Shown here piece by piece: positions 16,574-23,707 of a DNA stretch of 64,000 nt. The number at the start of each line of letters is the position of its first letter. The stretch's first letter is position 1. Under the pieces are notes generated by a model. That model was not told the DNA's origin. It saw only the letters and a list, made by a program, of their open reading frames with translations, and made no database searches. The translations under genes were made by a program, and so were the position numbers. The DNA comes from Gordonia crocea (lineage in GTDB: Bacteria > Actinomycetota > Actinomycetes > Mycobacteriales > Mycobacteriaceae). The stretch spans positions 186,001-250,000 of the forward strand of contig NZ_BJOU01000001.1 in the NCBI RefSeq assembly GCF_009932435.1, in the 5' to 3' direction.

Positions 16574-17823
16574 GCCTGCTCCTCGTCGCGGCGGATCTTG
16601 TCATCGTGCACGGGCACGGTCAACTCCCAGTCTGTCCCCGCCCCCGGGGTCGAATCCAATTCGACCCGCCCGCCGAGCGCCTCGATCCGCCCGACGATGG
16701 CCTGGGCGACGCCGAGGCGGCCATCGGCGGCGGCCTCGTCGAGCCGGCCAGGTTCGATGCCGACGCCGTCGTCGCGGATGCTGATCACCAACTCGTCGCC
16801 GAGGTCTTCGAGCAGCACGAACGCCCGGGCACCCGGCCCGGCGTGGCGGATCACGTTGTCCAGCGCGTTGAGCACGGCGCCGTCGATCTCCGCCCCGACC
16901 TGCGATGGGACCGACACCGCCTCGCGCGGGGTGGAGACGGAGACGTCGGCGGCGCTGTGTCGGCGCAGCAGCACCGCCAGGTCGACCCGGTCGGCGGCGG
17001 CGCGCGCAGTGGCGTCGGCGTAATCGCGGTCCTCGTCGGCCCGCTCGGTCAGGAACGCCCGCAGGGCCCGCTCCTGTTCCCCGGCCAGCTCGGCGAGCTC
17101 GGCGGTGTCCCCGCCGATCTCCCGGCCCCGCCGCGAGATCAGGGCCAGTACCTGCAGGACGCCGTCATGGACGTGGCGGGCCAGCCGGTCGCGCTCCTCC
17201 CCCGCCGCCGCGTAGCGCGCGGCCTGGGTGAGCAGTTCGTGGTTGCGCCGTCCGCTCGTCGCCGCCCAGCCCACGACGAGGCCGAGGAAGAGCAACTGGA
17301 TGAGTTGGGCGTTGCGGCCGAAGTCCAGATTCACATCGCCCTTGACGGTGATCGACGAGACCCACACCAGCACCCCGGTCAGCGCGCCGCCGGTCGCCCC
17401 GCCCAGGATCGCTGCGGAGATGATCGCGTTGCACGCCCACAGCGTCGTCGGCCATGCCTGGTTGTCGGCGATCCACTCGTCCGAGGCGACCAGCGACGTC
17501 GAGAACAGCAGTCCCACGGTCACCGCGATCTCTGCGCCCACCCACAACCAGTTGCGGCCGAAGCCGACGAGGTAGGCGACGCCGCAGGCGACCGACCAGG
17601 CGATCAGCACGGTGAACAGCGCCAGGGTCACCCGCGGCCGCTCCAACGAGTCGTTGACCGCGATCTGGAACCCGACGGCGTACACCAACGACAACGCGCG
17701 GAATACCTGCGCGGCGCGCCACAGCGGTGCCGAGGCATCCTCGTCGATGCGTTCGCGCACCCGGACCAGCCAGGCCCGCCGCGCCTCCGCCCGAGACTGG
17801 TCCATCGGCTCCGAAGCGGTCAC
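16570..17823 (-). CDS. Sensor histidine kinase (MacS / DUF5931-like)
   Basis: 417 residues. Five or six membrane helices occupy about 38-190, with no large extracellular sensor loop. A HisKA_3 dimerisation domain follows, with phospho-acceptor H219 in RLARHVHDGVLQ. The ATPase domain has the N-box around N323 (NALDNVIRHAG) and the G-box DDGVGI at 351-356. The membrane-embedded input domain suggests sensing of membrane or envelope state. The start is GTG 17823, overlapping the upstream permease stop; ATG 17805 is an alternative. The gene is downstream of an AI-2E-type permease and upstream of its regulator in one operon. Confidence 0.9.
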   Translation of the reverse strand: MTASEPMDQSRAEARRAWLVRVRERIDEDASAPLWRAAQVFRALSLVYAVGFQIAVNDSLERPRVTLALFTVLIAWSVACGVAYLVGFGRNWLWVGAEIAVTVGLLFSTSLVASDEWIADNQAWPTTLWACNAIISAAILGGATGGALTGVLVWVSSITVKGDVNLDFGRNAQLIQLLFLGLVVGWAATSGRRNHELLTQAARYAAAGEERDRLARHVHDGVLQVLALISRRGREIGGDTAELAELAGEQERALRAFLTERADEDRDYADATARAAADRVDLAVLLRRHSAADVSVSTPREAVSVPSQVGAEIDGAVLNALDNVIRHAGPGARAFVLLEDLGDELVISIRDDGVGIEPGRLDEAAADGRLGVAQAIVGRIEALGGRVELDSTPGAGTDWELTVPVHDDKIRRDEEQA

Positions 17824-18980
17824 CGGGTGTCCCACGTCGGGTCGTCGGGCTCGGCGCTGAGCGTGACTCCCCCGCTCTCGCCCACCGACCGCCCCGGCGC
17901 ACCCTCCGCGGCGAGGCGGCGCGGCCAGGCGTGCAGCTCGTGCACCGCGGTGTTGATGAAGGCGATCAGCGGGACGGCGAGCAGGCCGCCGACGATGCCG
18001 GCCAAAACGATGCCGGCCGCGATGCCCAGCACCACCGCGACCGGGTGCAGGCGCACCGACCGTCCGAGCAGGAAGGGCTGCAGCACGTGGCTCTCCAACT
18101 GCATCACCGCGACGACGATGATCAGCGCTATGACGGCGGCGAGCCATCCGTTGGTCACCAGGGCCACCAGCACGGCGACACCACCGGTGAGCAGTGCACC
18201 GACGATCGGGATGAACGCGCCGAGGAAGACCAGCGACGCCAACGGCAGGGCCAGCGGGACACCGATGAACGCCAGACCGATGCCGATGCCCACCGCGTCG
18301 ACGAGGGCCACCGCCACCGTGGCCCGCACGTACCCGACCAGGGTGCCGAAGCCGGCGTGGCCGGCCGACTGGACGCGCTCGCGCTGCGCGGCGGGCACGA
18401 ATCGGGTCAGGTACTTCCAGATCTGGCCCCCGCCGTAGAGGAAGAAGATCATCAGGAACAGCGTCAGGAAGGCACCGGTGATGATCTCGGTCGCCGTCGT
18501 CGCGGTCGCGAGCGCACCGCTGGTCACCTTCTCCTGGTTGTGGTTGATGAAGTCGATGACGTCCTTGCCGACGTTGTCGACCTGCTTCTTGTCCATCCCC
18601 AACGGCCCGCTGATCAGCCAACTCTTGACGCTGTTGACCGTGGCGGTCACCTGTTTGGTCAGTTCGGGCAGTCCGTTGATGAACTCCCGGACGACGAAGG
18701 TCAACACCAAGCCGAGGGCGCTCAACATGCCGACCATGGCGATGATCACCGCGACCGATCGGGGCAGCCCGTTGCGGTCCATGAAGTCCACGAGGGGCAC
18801 CAGCATCGCCGTGCCGAGCACCGCGATCGCCACCGGAACCAACACGGTGTCAAACTTCATGAAGGCGACGAAGAGCGCGACCAACAGCGCGCCGATCACC
18901 AACAGGCGCCACGACCAGGCGGCGGCGGCGCGGACCCCGGGCGGCACCGGATGCGGCGACGGATTTGCAGTTTCGCTCAT
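17820..18980 (-). CDS. AI-2E family (UPF0118/PerM-like) membrane protein
   Basis: 386 residues with seven to eight helices in the family pattern: two N-terminal hairpins, a soluble middle at about 110-180, then helices containing GTLVGYVRATVAVALVDAVG and PLALPLASLVFLGAFIPIVG, the conserved Pro-Gly motif. Family members export small molecules or ions; an autoinducer role is not established in actinobacteria. A homologue (Rv0205) lies near mmpL3 in M. tuberculosis. ATG 18980 is chosen over the in-frame start ten codons upstream, which falls in the divergent promoter region. Its stop overlaps the kinase start, tying permease and two-component system together. Confidence 0.85.
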   Translation of the reverse strand: MSETANPSPHPVPPGVRAAAAWSWRLLVIGALLVALFVAFMKFDTVLVPVAIAVLGTAMLVPLVDFMDRNGLPRSVAVIIAMVGMLSALGLVLTFVVREFINGLPELTKQVTATVNSVKSWLISGPLGMDKKQVDNVGKDVIDFINHNQEKVTSGALATATTATEIITGAFLTLFLMIFFLYGGGQIWKYLTRFVPAAQRERVQSAGHAGFGTLVGYVRATVAVALVDAVGIGIGLAFIGVPLALPLASLVFLGAFIPIVGALLTGGVAVLVALVTNGWLAAVIALIIVVAVMQLESHVLQPFLLGRSVRLHPVAVVLGIAAGIVLAGIVGGLLAVPLIAFINTAVHELHAWPRRLAAEGAPGRSVGESGGVTLSAEPDDPTWDTR

Positions 18981-19034
18981 GCGCCCCAGACTAGGCAGTT
19001 CAGGCCCCATACCGGGTTAGGTAACCTATCCGGC

Positions 19035-20291
19035 ATGGCACAATCGCGTCGCGCGATCTGGCAACGCAGCAGAAAAGCGCTTCGCTGGGTCATGTTGGTC
19101 GCGATCATCGCGGTCCTCGTCGTCGAGGGCTACCTCGTCCGCGACCAGTTCTCCACCGCGTGGGGCCGCATCGGCGACATCCACTGGGGCTGGCTCAGCG
19201 CGTGTTTCGTGGCTTCGATGGCCAACCTCGACAGTTTCGCCCGCGTTCAGCGCGCCCTGTTCCGCTCGGCCGGCGTCATCGTCTCGCAGTGGCGCTCGCT
19301 CTCGGTGGTCTTGGCCGCCAACTCGCTGAGCCAGACGATGCCCGGCGGCCAGGTCCTGGCCCCCGCGTTCACCTACCGCGAGACGCGCCGGTGGGGCGCC
19401 AACCCGGTCGTCGCGTCGTGGCAGGTCGTCATGTCCGGCCTGCTCGCCGGTGTCGGCCTCGCGACCCTGGGTATCGGCGGGGCGGTACTGGCGGGTGCCC
19501 GGACCAACCCGTATTCGACGATGTTCTCCATCCTCGGCTTCATCGCCTTCGTCGCCGTGCTGCAATACCTGGCCAGCCACCCGGCCACCGTGCACACCCT
19601 GGGGTCGAAGATCCTCACCTGGTACAACGAACTGCGCAATCGCCCGGTGGACGCCGGCCAGGAGCGGCTGACGAAGCTGATCGACCAGCTCGGTGCCGTG
19701 CAGCTGACCCGCAAGGACGCCGGGATCGCCTTTGGGTGGAGCCTGTTCAACTGGATCGCCGACGTCTTCTGCCTCATGTTCGCCTGCTGGGCGATCGGTT
19801 CCCACCCCTCCATCGCCGGTATCGCCGTCGCCTACGCCGCGTCGAAGGCCGTCGGCACCGCGATCCCGCTGCTGCCCGGCGGGCTCGGCGTCGTCGACGC
19901 GGCGATGGTCGCCGCCCTCGTGCCGGCCGGGATGACCACCGGTGACGCGGTGGTGGCGGTCATCCTGTACCGCCTGGTCAGCTGGGTGCTGGTGTCGCTC
20001 GTCGGATGGGTCGTCATCATCGTCATGTTCCGGTCGCGAATTCGGACCGCCGAGGATTCAGCCGACGAGTTCGAGGAAAGCCTGCGCACCGCGACCCCGG
20101 CCGACCCGGATCGGCCGCTGCTCGGATTCACCGACGACCAGCGACGATTGATCCTCGGGCACCCCCTCCCCGAGGACCCGATCCCCGGGCGCGGTGGCAG
20201 GTTCGGCGCCGATACGAGCGGTTGCGACGACGACGACGGTGACGCCGGAGACGACCGGCCGCCCGAGGACGACGCCTGGAAGCTACCGTAG
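19035..20291 (+). CDS. YbhN/UPF0104-type flippase-like membrane protein
   Basis: 418 residues with about eight helices. The segment SLSVVLAANSLSQTMPGGQ and the later AYAASKAVGTAIPLLPGGLG with its paired Pro-Gly turn are hallmarks of the lysylphosphatidylglycerol-synthase membrane domain (UPF0104). Members of the group are thought to flip or modify lipids. There is no C-terminal synthetase domain; instead there is a 75-residue polar tail rich in Asp. The ATG at 19035 lies 54 bp from the divergent AI-2E-type gene, so promoters are shared or overlapping. DUF3054 follows 6 bp downstream in a likely operon. Confidence 0.8.
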   Translation: MAQSRRAIWQRSRKALRWVMLVAIIAVLVVEGYLVRDQFSTAWGRIGDIHWGWLSACFVASMANLDSFARVQRALFRSAGVIVSQWRSLSVVLAANSLSQTMPGGQVLAPAFTYRETRRWGANPVVASWQVVMSGLLAGVGLATLGIGGAVLAGARTNPYSTMFSILGFIAFVAVLQYLASHPATVHTLGSKILTWYNELRNRPVDAGQERLTKLIDQLGAVQLTRKDAGIAFGWSLFNWIADVFCLMFACWAIGSHPSIAGIAVAYAASKAVGTAIPLLPGGLGVVDAAMVAALVPAGMTTGDAVVAVILYRLVSWVLVSLVGWVVIIVMFRSRIRTAEDSADEFEESLRTATPADPDRPLLGFTDDQRRLILGHPLPEDPIPGRGGRFGADTSGCDDDDGDAGDDRPPEDDAWKLP

Positions 20292-20297
20292 AAGGCG

Positions 20298-20741
20298 ATG
20301 ACATCCGGGGTGAGAGCACAACAAACACGCACGGCGCTGCAGCTTCCGCTGCTCGTCACCGCGCTCGTGGACGCGGCGATGATCGTGGTGTTCGCGGCGA
20401 CGGGGCGGCGCAGCCACGACGAAGGGCTGTCGGTTCTCGGGATCGTCGACACCGCCTGGCCGTTCCTGGCCGGCGCCGCGGTCGGATGGTCGCTGACGTA
20501 CGTCTACACCCACATCGGGACGACGGACCAGCCCGGCTCGCGCGCCTTCCGGCCCGAGCGCGTGGTGCCCTACGGCATCGCCATCTGGTTCTTCACCGTC
20601 GCCGTCGGGATGGCGCTGCGGGCGGTGCTGCACCAGGGCACCGCGGCCTGGTTCATCGCTGTCGCGACACTGTCCTTGTGCGTCTTCCTGCTCGGTTGGC
20701 GCACCGTGGCCGCGCGCCTGTACCACCTGGTGCGGCGCTAA
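20298..20741 (+). CDS. DUF3054 family membrane protein
   Basis: 147 residues with four membrane helices. Helix one ends in VFAATGRRSHDEG, the D-x-x-x-x-x-x-F-A-x-x-G-R-x-S-H signature of DUF3054, and helix two begins AWPFLAGAAVGW. The family is widespread in actinobacteria and of unknown function. The start is ATG 20298, 6 bp after the flippase-like gene stops, so the two are probably cotranscribed. It converges with the penicillin-binding lipoprotein gene across a hairpin. Confidence 0.85.
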   Translation: MTSGVRAQQTRTALQLPLLVTALVDAAMIVVFAATGRRSHDEGLSVLGIVDTAWPFLAGAAVGWSLTYVYTHIGTTDQPGSRAFRPERVVPYGIAIWFFTVAVGMALRAVLHQGTAAWFIAVATLSLCVFLLGWRTVAARLYHLVRR

Positions 20742-20750
20742 CCCACGCCT

Positions 20751-20768
20751 CCGCCGGGTGATCGGCGG
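20751..20768. terminator. Bidirectional hairpin between converging genes
   Basis: CCGCCG-GGTGAT-CGGCGG gives a six-base perfect GC stem with a six-base loop, centred in the 39 bp between two converging genes. It can serve both transcripts. No T-tract is present. Confidence 0.5.
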
Positions 20769-20780
20769 TCAGCGGACCTG

Positions 20781-22484
20781 TCAGCGGACCTTGAGGTACT
20801 TCTGCATCGCCTGCAGCGCGGCGGTGCCCGATCGCTGGCCCTCGGTGTAGACGACGATCACCTTGTTGTCGATGATGCCGAGGAACCACCCCGGGCCGTC
20901 GGGGCCGTTGGTGCCGACAAGTGCGCGCAACCCCTTCGCGTCGGTGAGGTCGCTGGCGTCTCCCCGTCGCACGGTCGTGGCCATGGCGTCGAGGATCGGG
21001 CGCACCAGGTCGCCGTCGAGCGACCCGAGCCGTCCGCCTTCGATCTTGGTGACCTGGCCGGAGACGATGTAGGGCGCTGCGGCGGATTTCTCGCCGGCGA
21101 CGGCCCGACCCAGCGCGACACCGAGCGCGCCGACGTTGAGCATGGAGGCGCGGACTTCGCCCGGACGGTAGTCGATGCGCTCGACGCCGAGGCCGTTGCG
21201 CTGCGGCGACGAGGCACCCGGCACCGTGAACGCCACGCCCAGACCCAGCCGGTCCAACACCTCGTCGGTGCCGATGTTGTGGGCCTTGGCGTAGGCGGTC
21301 ACCGCGTCGAAGACCGCGGCCAACGACGACCCGGTCGTGTACTCGCCGTCGATGTTGATCCCACGGTCGGTGGCGGCCTGGTTACGGGCCATACCGAGGA
21401 TGCCGCCGGTCCTCGCGTCGAGCGCCAGCACCGTCGTCGGCTGGGCCACCTCGATGGCGGCGATCCCCACCGCACGCTGGACCTTCGGATCGACCGTGGT
21501 GGTGATGTTGCGGGCCGCCGGTCCCTGATGGCCGTCGAGGCGGTTCGGCGCCTCACCCGGCTGCTGGACGACGATCTGCCAACCGGCGGTGGCGTCCCGG
21601 ATGGCCTGCCAGTAGTTGCTCAGACCCTCCTCAAGCGGTGAGCTCAGCTGCCGATCGGTCATGACCAGGCGCTCGGTCCGGCGCACGGTGACGCCGCGGA
21701 TCTTCGCCGGGTCGCCGGCCAGGACCTTCATGTCGGGGTCGCGCAGCGCCACGGCGACGACCGGCTCGCCGGGACTGCTCGAGATCTTCTTGAGAATGAC
21801 GTCGGAGGTGACCTGCGGGGCCATCGGCGCGATCACCCGGGCGACGGCAGCCACCGTCCGGCCGATGTTCTCGGTCCGCGAGGTGTCGATGACGACCTCG
21901 TTGATCGGCTGCATGACCATGAAGGGCTGGTTGCGCCGCGAGAGCACCCGCGGGGCGGGACGGGCGTCGGTACGGATCTCGTTGATCCGCCCGCCCGGCC
22001 GCAGCCCCGGGTAGATGATCGCCGGCTCCCACTGCACGCGCCAGCCGGTGGACAGTTCGCGCGCGGTGCCCTGGGTCTCCACGACGAATTCGCGGCGCTT
22101 GGCCGTCCCCGTCTCGTCTCCCTCACCGCCGGTGTTCCAGTGGTAGGTCGTCTTCAGGGTGAACCCGGCGGTGCCGTCGCTGTAGCCGACGGTGCGCAGG
22201 ACCTTCGCCTCGACATTCGACGCGTGCATCCCGTCCATCGTCTCGGTCAGCTCGGTGCTGGCCTGCCCGGGTGCGGTGGTCAGCGACGCCGCGTGCTGGA
22301 TGTTCTGCTGGGAGACCGCCGACGCGAAGTCGTTGATGACCGCGGCGGCCGCGGCCGGTTCCGACGAGCACGAGGTGAGCGCAGCGCAGCACGCCCCGAC
22401 CGCGGTGACGGCAATCGCCGCCCGCGGCACCCAGCCACGTCGGGCGCGTCCGTCGTCGACCCCAGAAAACATCATGAGTCCCAT
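20781..22484 (-). CDS. Penicillin-binding lipoprotein with degenerate transpeptidase site
   Basis: About 567 residues. A signal peptide ends in a lipobox ALTSC (Cys39), followed by an NTF2-like MecA-N domain (about 45-160), a dimerisation domain (about 165-300) and a transpeptidase-fold domain (about 325-567). The layout matches the mycobacterial PBP-lipo (Rv2864c type). The catalytic site is altered. The S-x-x-K tetrad reads S386-S-L-A389, so the general-base Lys is Ala; no S-x-N is evident; the K-T-G box is replaced by LVGTNG. It is therefore probably a pseudo-enzyme that binds glycan strands or partners. ATG 22484 is preceded by GAAG. A 21-bp repeat array lies upstream. Confidence 0.8.
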   Translation of the reverse strand: MGLMMFSGVDDGRARRGWVPRAAIAVTAVGACCAALTSCSSEPAAAAAVINDFASAVSQQNIQHAASLTTAPGQASTELTETMDGMHASNVEAKVLRTVGYSDGTAGFTLKTTYHWNTGGEGDETGTAKRREFVVETQGTARELSTGWRVQWEPAIIYPGLRPGGRINEIRTDARPAPRVLSRRNQPFMVMQPINEVVIDTSRTENIGRTVAAVARVIAPMAPQVTSDVILKKISSSPGEPVVAVALRDPDMKVLAGDPAKIRGVTVRRTERLVMTDRQLSSPLEEGLSNYWQAIRDATAGWQIVVQQPGEAPNRLDGHQGPAARNITTTVDPKVQRAVGIAAIEVAQPTTVLALDARTGGILGMARNQAATDRGINIDGEYTTGSSLAAVFDAVTAYAKAHNIGTDEVLDRLGLGVAFTVPGASSPQRNGLGVERIDYRPGEVRASMLNVGALGVALGRAVAGEKSAAAPYIVSGQVTKIEGGRLGSLDGDLVRPILDAMATTVRRGDASDLTDAKGLRALVGTNGPDGPGWFLGIIDNKVIVVYTEGQRSGTAALQAMQKYLKVR

Positions 22485-22569
22485 AAGTAACAATCTTCAC
22501 ATCTGTCGCAGTCTTCCTGCGACTTCTCCGGGCACCGTCTCCGTTACAACCCCATCACGCCCCCATAAC

Positions 22570-22708
22570 GCCGACTGGGCCCTCCTTTTCGCCGACTGGG
22601 CCCTCGATCTCGTCGACTGGGCCCTCGATCCCACCGAGTGGGCCCTCATTCCTGCCGAGTGGGCCCTGTTCTTCGCCGACTGGGCCCTCAATCTCGCCGA
22701 GTGGGCCC
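22570..22708 (-). repeat. 21-bp tandem repeat array 1 (seven units, minus orientation)
   Basis: GGGCCC recurs at 22577, 22598, 22619, 22640, 22661, 22682 and 22703, exactly 21 bp apart. Read on the minus strand each unit is GGGCCC-A[C/G]TCG[G/A][C/T] plus an eight-base, mostly purine spacer. The array fills most of the 266-bp gap between the divergent penicillin-binding lipoprotein and pirin genes. The minus strand is stop-free in one frame (a heptapeptide repeat such as RAHSARL), but nothing else suggests translation. The rest of the gap has no recognised element. Confidence 0.95.
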
Positions 22709-22750
22709 TCGGCTCCTCGACGTCCACGCCGTCGGGTGCACACTGGAGAC

Positions 22751-23506
22751 ATGGGTTTCTCGGTGCATCGGGCCGGCGACCGGTTCACCACGACGACGGA
22801 CTGGTTGTCGTCGGCGCACAGCTTTTCCTTCGGCGATCACTACGATCCGGCGAACACGCATCATGGCGTCCTTCTCGTCCACAACGACGAGACATTGCGG
22901 CCGGGCCAAGGTTTCGATACCCACGCCCATCGCGAAACCGAGATCATTACGTGGGTGAGGTCGGGAAGCCTGGTCCACCAAGACTCGCGGGGCAACAGCG
23001 GGATCGTCTACCCGGGCCTGGCCCAGCGGATGAGCGCCGGCACCGGGATCGAGCACTCTGAACGCAACGACACCTGGAGCGACGACGGGTTGCGGGTCGA
23101 GGGTTCCGGGCTCGTCGACGTCAGCTATGTCCAGATGTGGGTCATGCCCGACGAGCCCGGCATCGACCCGGGCTACGACCAGGCCGACATCGATTCCGAA
23201 CTCACCGCGGGCGGCCTGATTCCCGTCGCCTCGGGCGATGCCGACGTCGATTCGGCCATTCGACTCGCGAATCGTGCGGCGACGCTGTGGGTGGCCCGCC
23301 TGCAGAAGGGCGGACGCACGGTCCTGCCCGGGGGGAGGTACGCCCATGTCTTCGTCACGGCCGGGGAACTCCGCGTCGAAGGAGAAGTTCTCGGGGTCGG
23401 AGACGCGATGCGTGCGGTCGACCTCGGTGGGACGCCCCTCGTCGGGAACGGCGACGAGACGTCTGAGGCGCTCATCTGGGTGATGCGCAAGGGCCTCGGC
23501 GAGTAA
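22751..23506 (+). CDS. Pirin family bicupin protein
   Basis: 251 residues. The N-terminal cupin holds the metal ligands in FDTHAHRETEIITWVRSG and the distal MSAGTGIEHSERN, the usual His-His-His-Glu set. The second cupin is weaker, as in other pirins. Members act as quercetinase-like dioxygenases or as transcription cofactors, and the exact role here is unknown. ATG 22751 has GGAG at about four bases. Arrays of the 21-bp repeat flank the gene on both sides in opposite orientation. Confidence 0.9.
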   Translation: MGFSVHRAGDRFTTTTDWLSSAHSFSFGDHYDPANTHHGVLLVHNDETLRPGQGFDTHAHRETEIITWVRSGSLVHQDSRGNSGIVYPGLAQRMSAGTGIEHSERNDTWSDDGLRVEGSGLVDVSYVQMWVMPDEPGIDPGYDQADIDSELTAGGLIPVASGDADVDSAIRLANRAATLWVARLQKGGRTVLPGGRYAHVFVTAGELRVEGEVLGVGDAMRAVDLGGTPLVGNGDETSEALIWVMRKGLGE

Positions 23507-23509
23507 TCG

Positions 23510-23669
23510 GGGCCCACTCGGCGGGATCGAGGGCCCAGTCGGCAGGAATGAGGGCCCACTCGGCAGGATCGAGGGCCCACTCGGCAGGAATGAGGGCCCA
23601 GTCGACGAGATCGAGGGCCCACTCGGCAGGAAGGAGGGCCCACTCGGCAGGAATGAGGGCCCAGTCGAC
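23510..23669 (+). repeat. 21-bp tandem repeat array 2 (eight units, plus orientation)
   Basis: GGGCCC occurs at 23510, 23531, 23552, 23573, 23594, 23615, 23636 and 23657, a perfect 21-bp period. Units follow GGGCCC-A[C/G]TCG[G/A]C plus spacers such as AGGAATGA and GAGATCGA. The array starts 4 bp after the pirin stop and ends about 40 bp before the M13 peptidase start. It is inverted relative to array 1 on the other side of pirin. Confidence 0.95.
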
Positions 23670-23707
23670 GGACAGAGACGGGCGGAGACCCGGGTGATTC
23701 AGGCAGG

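Noticed and set aside
22497..22727. The heptad-repeat frame (RAHSARL-type) as a real small protein
   Set aside because: A 21-bp period automatically keeps a frame open. Different arrays are stop-free in different frames, no ribosome site precedes it, and GC-rich repeats rarely contain stops.
22570..23669. CRISPR array interpretation of the 21-bp repeats
   Set aside because: The repeats are 13 bp with eight-base spacers, far too short, and no cas genes are nearby.
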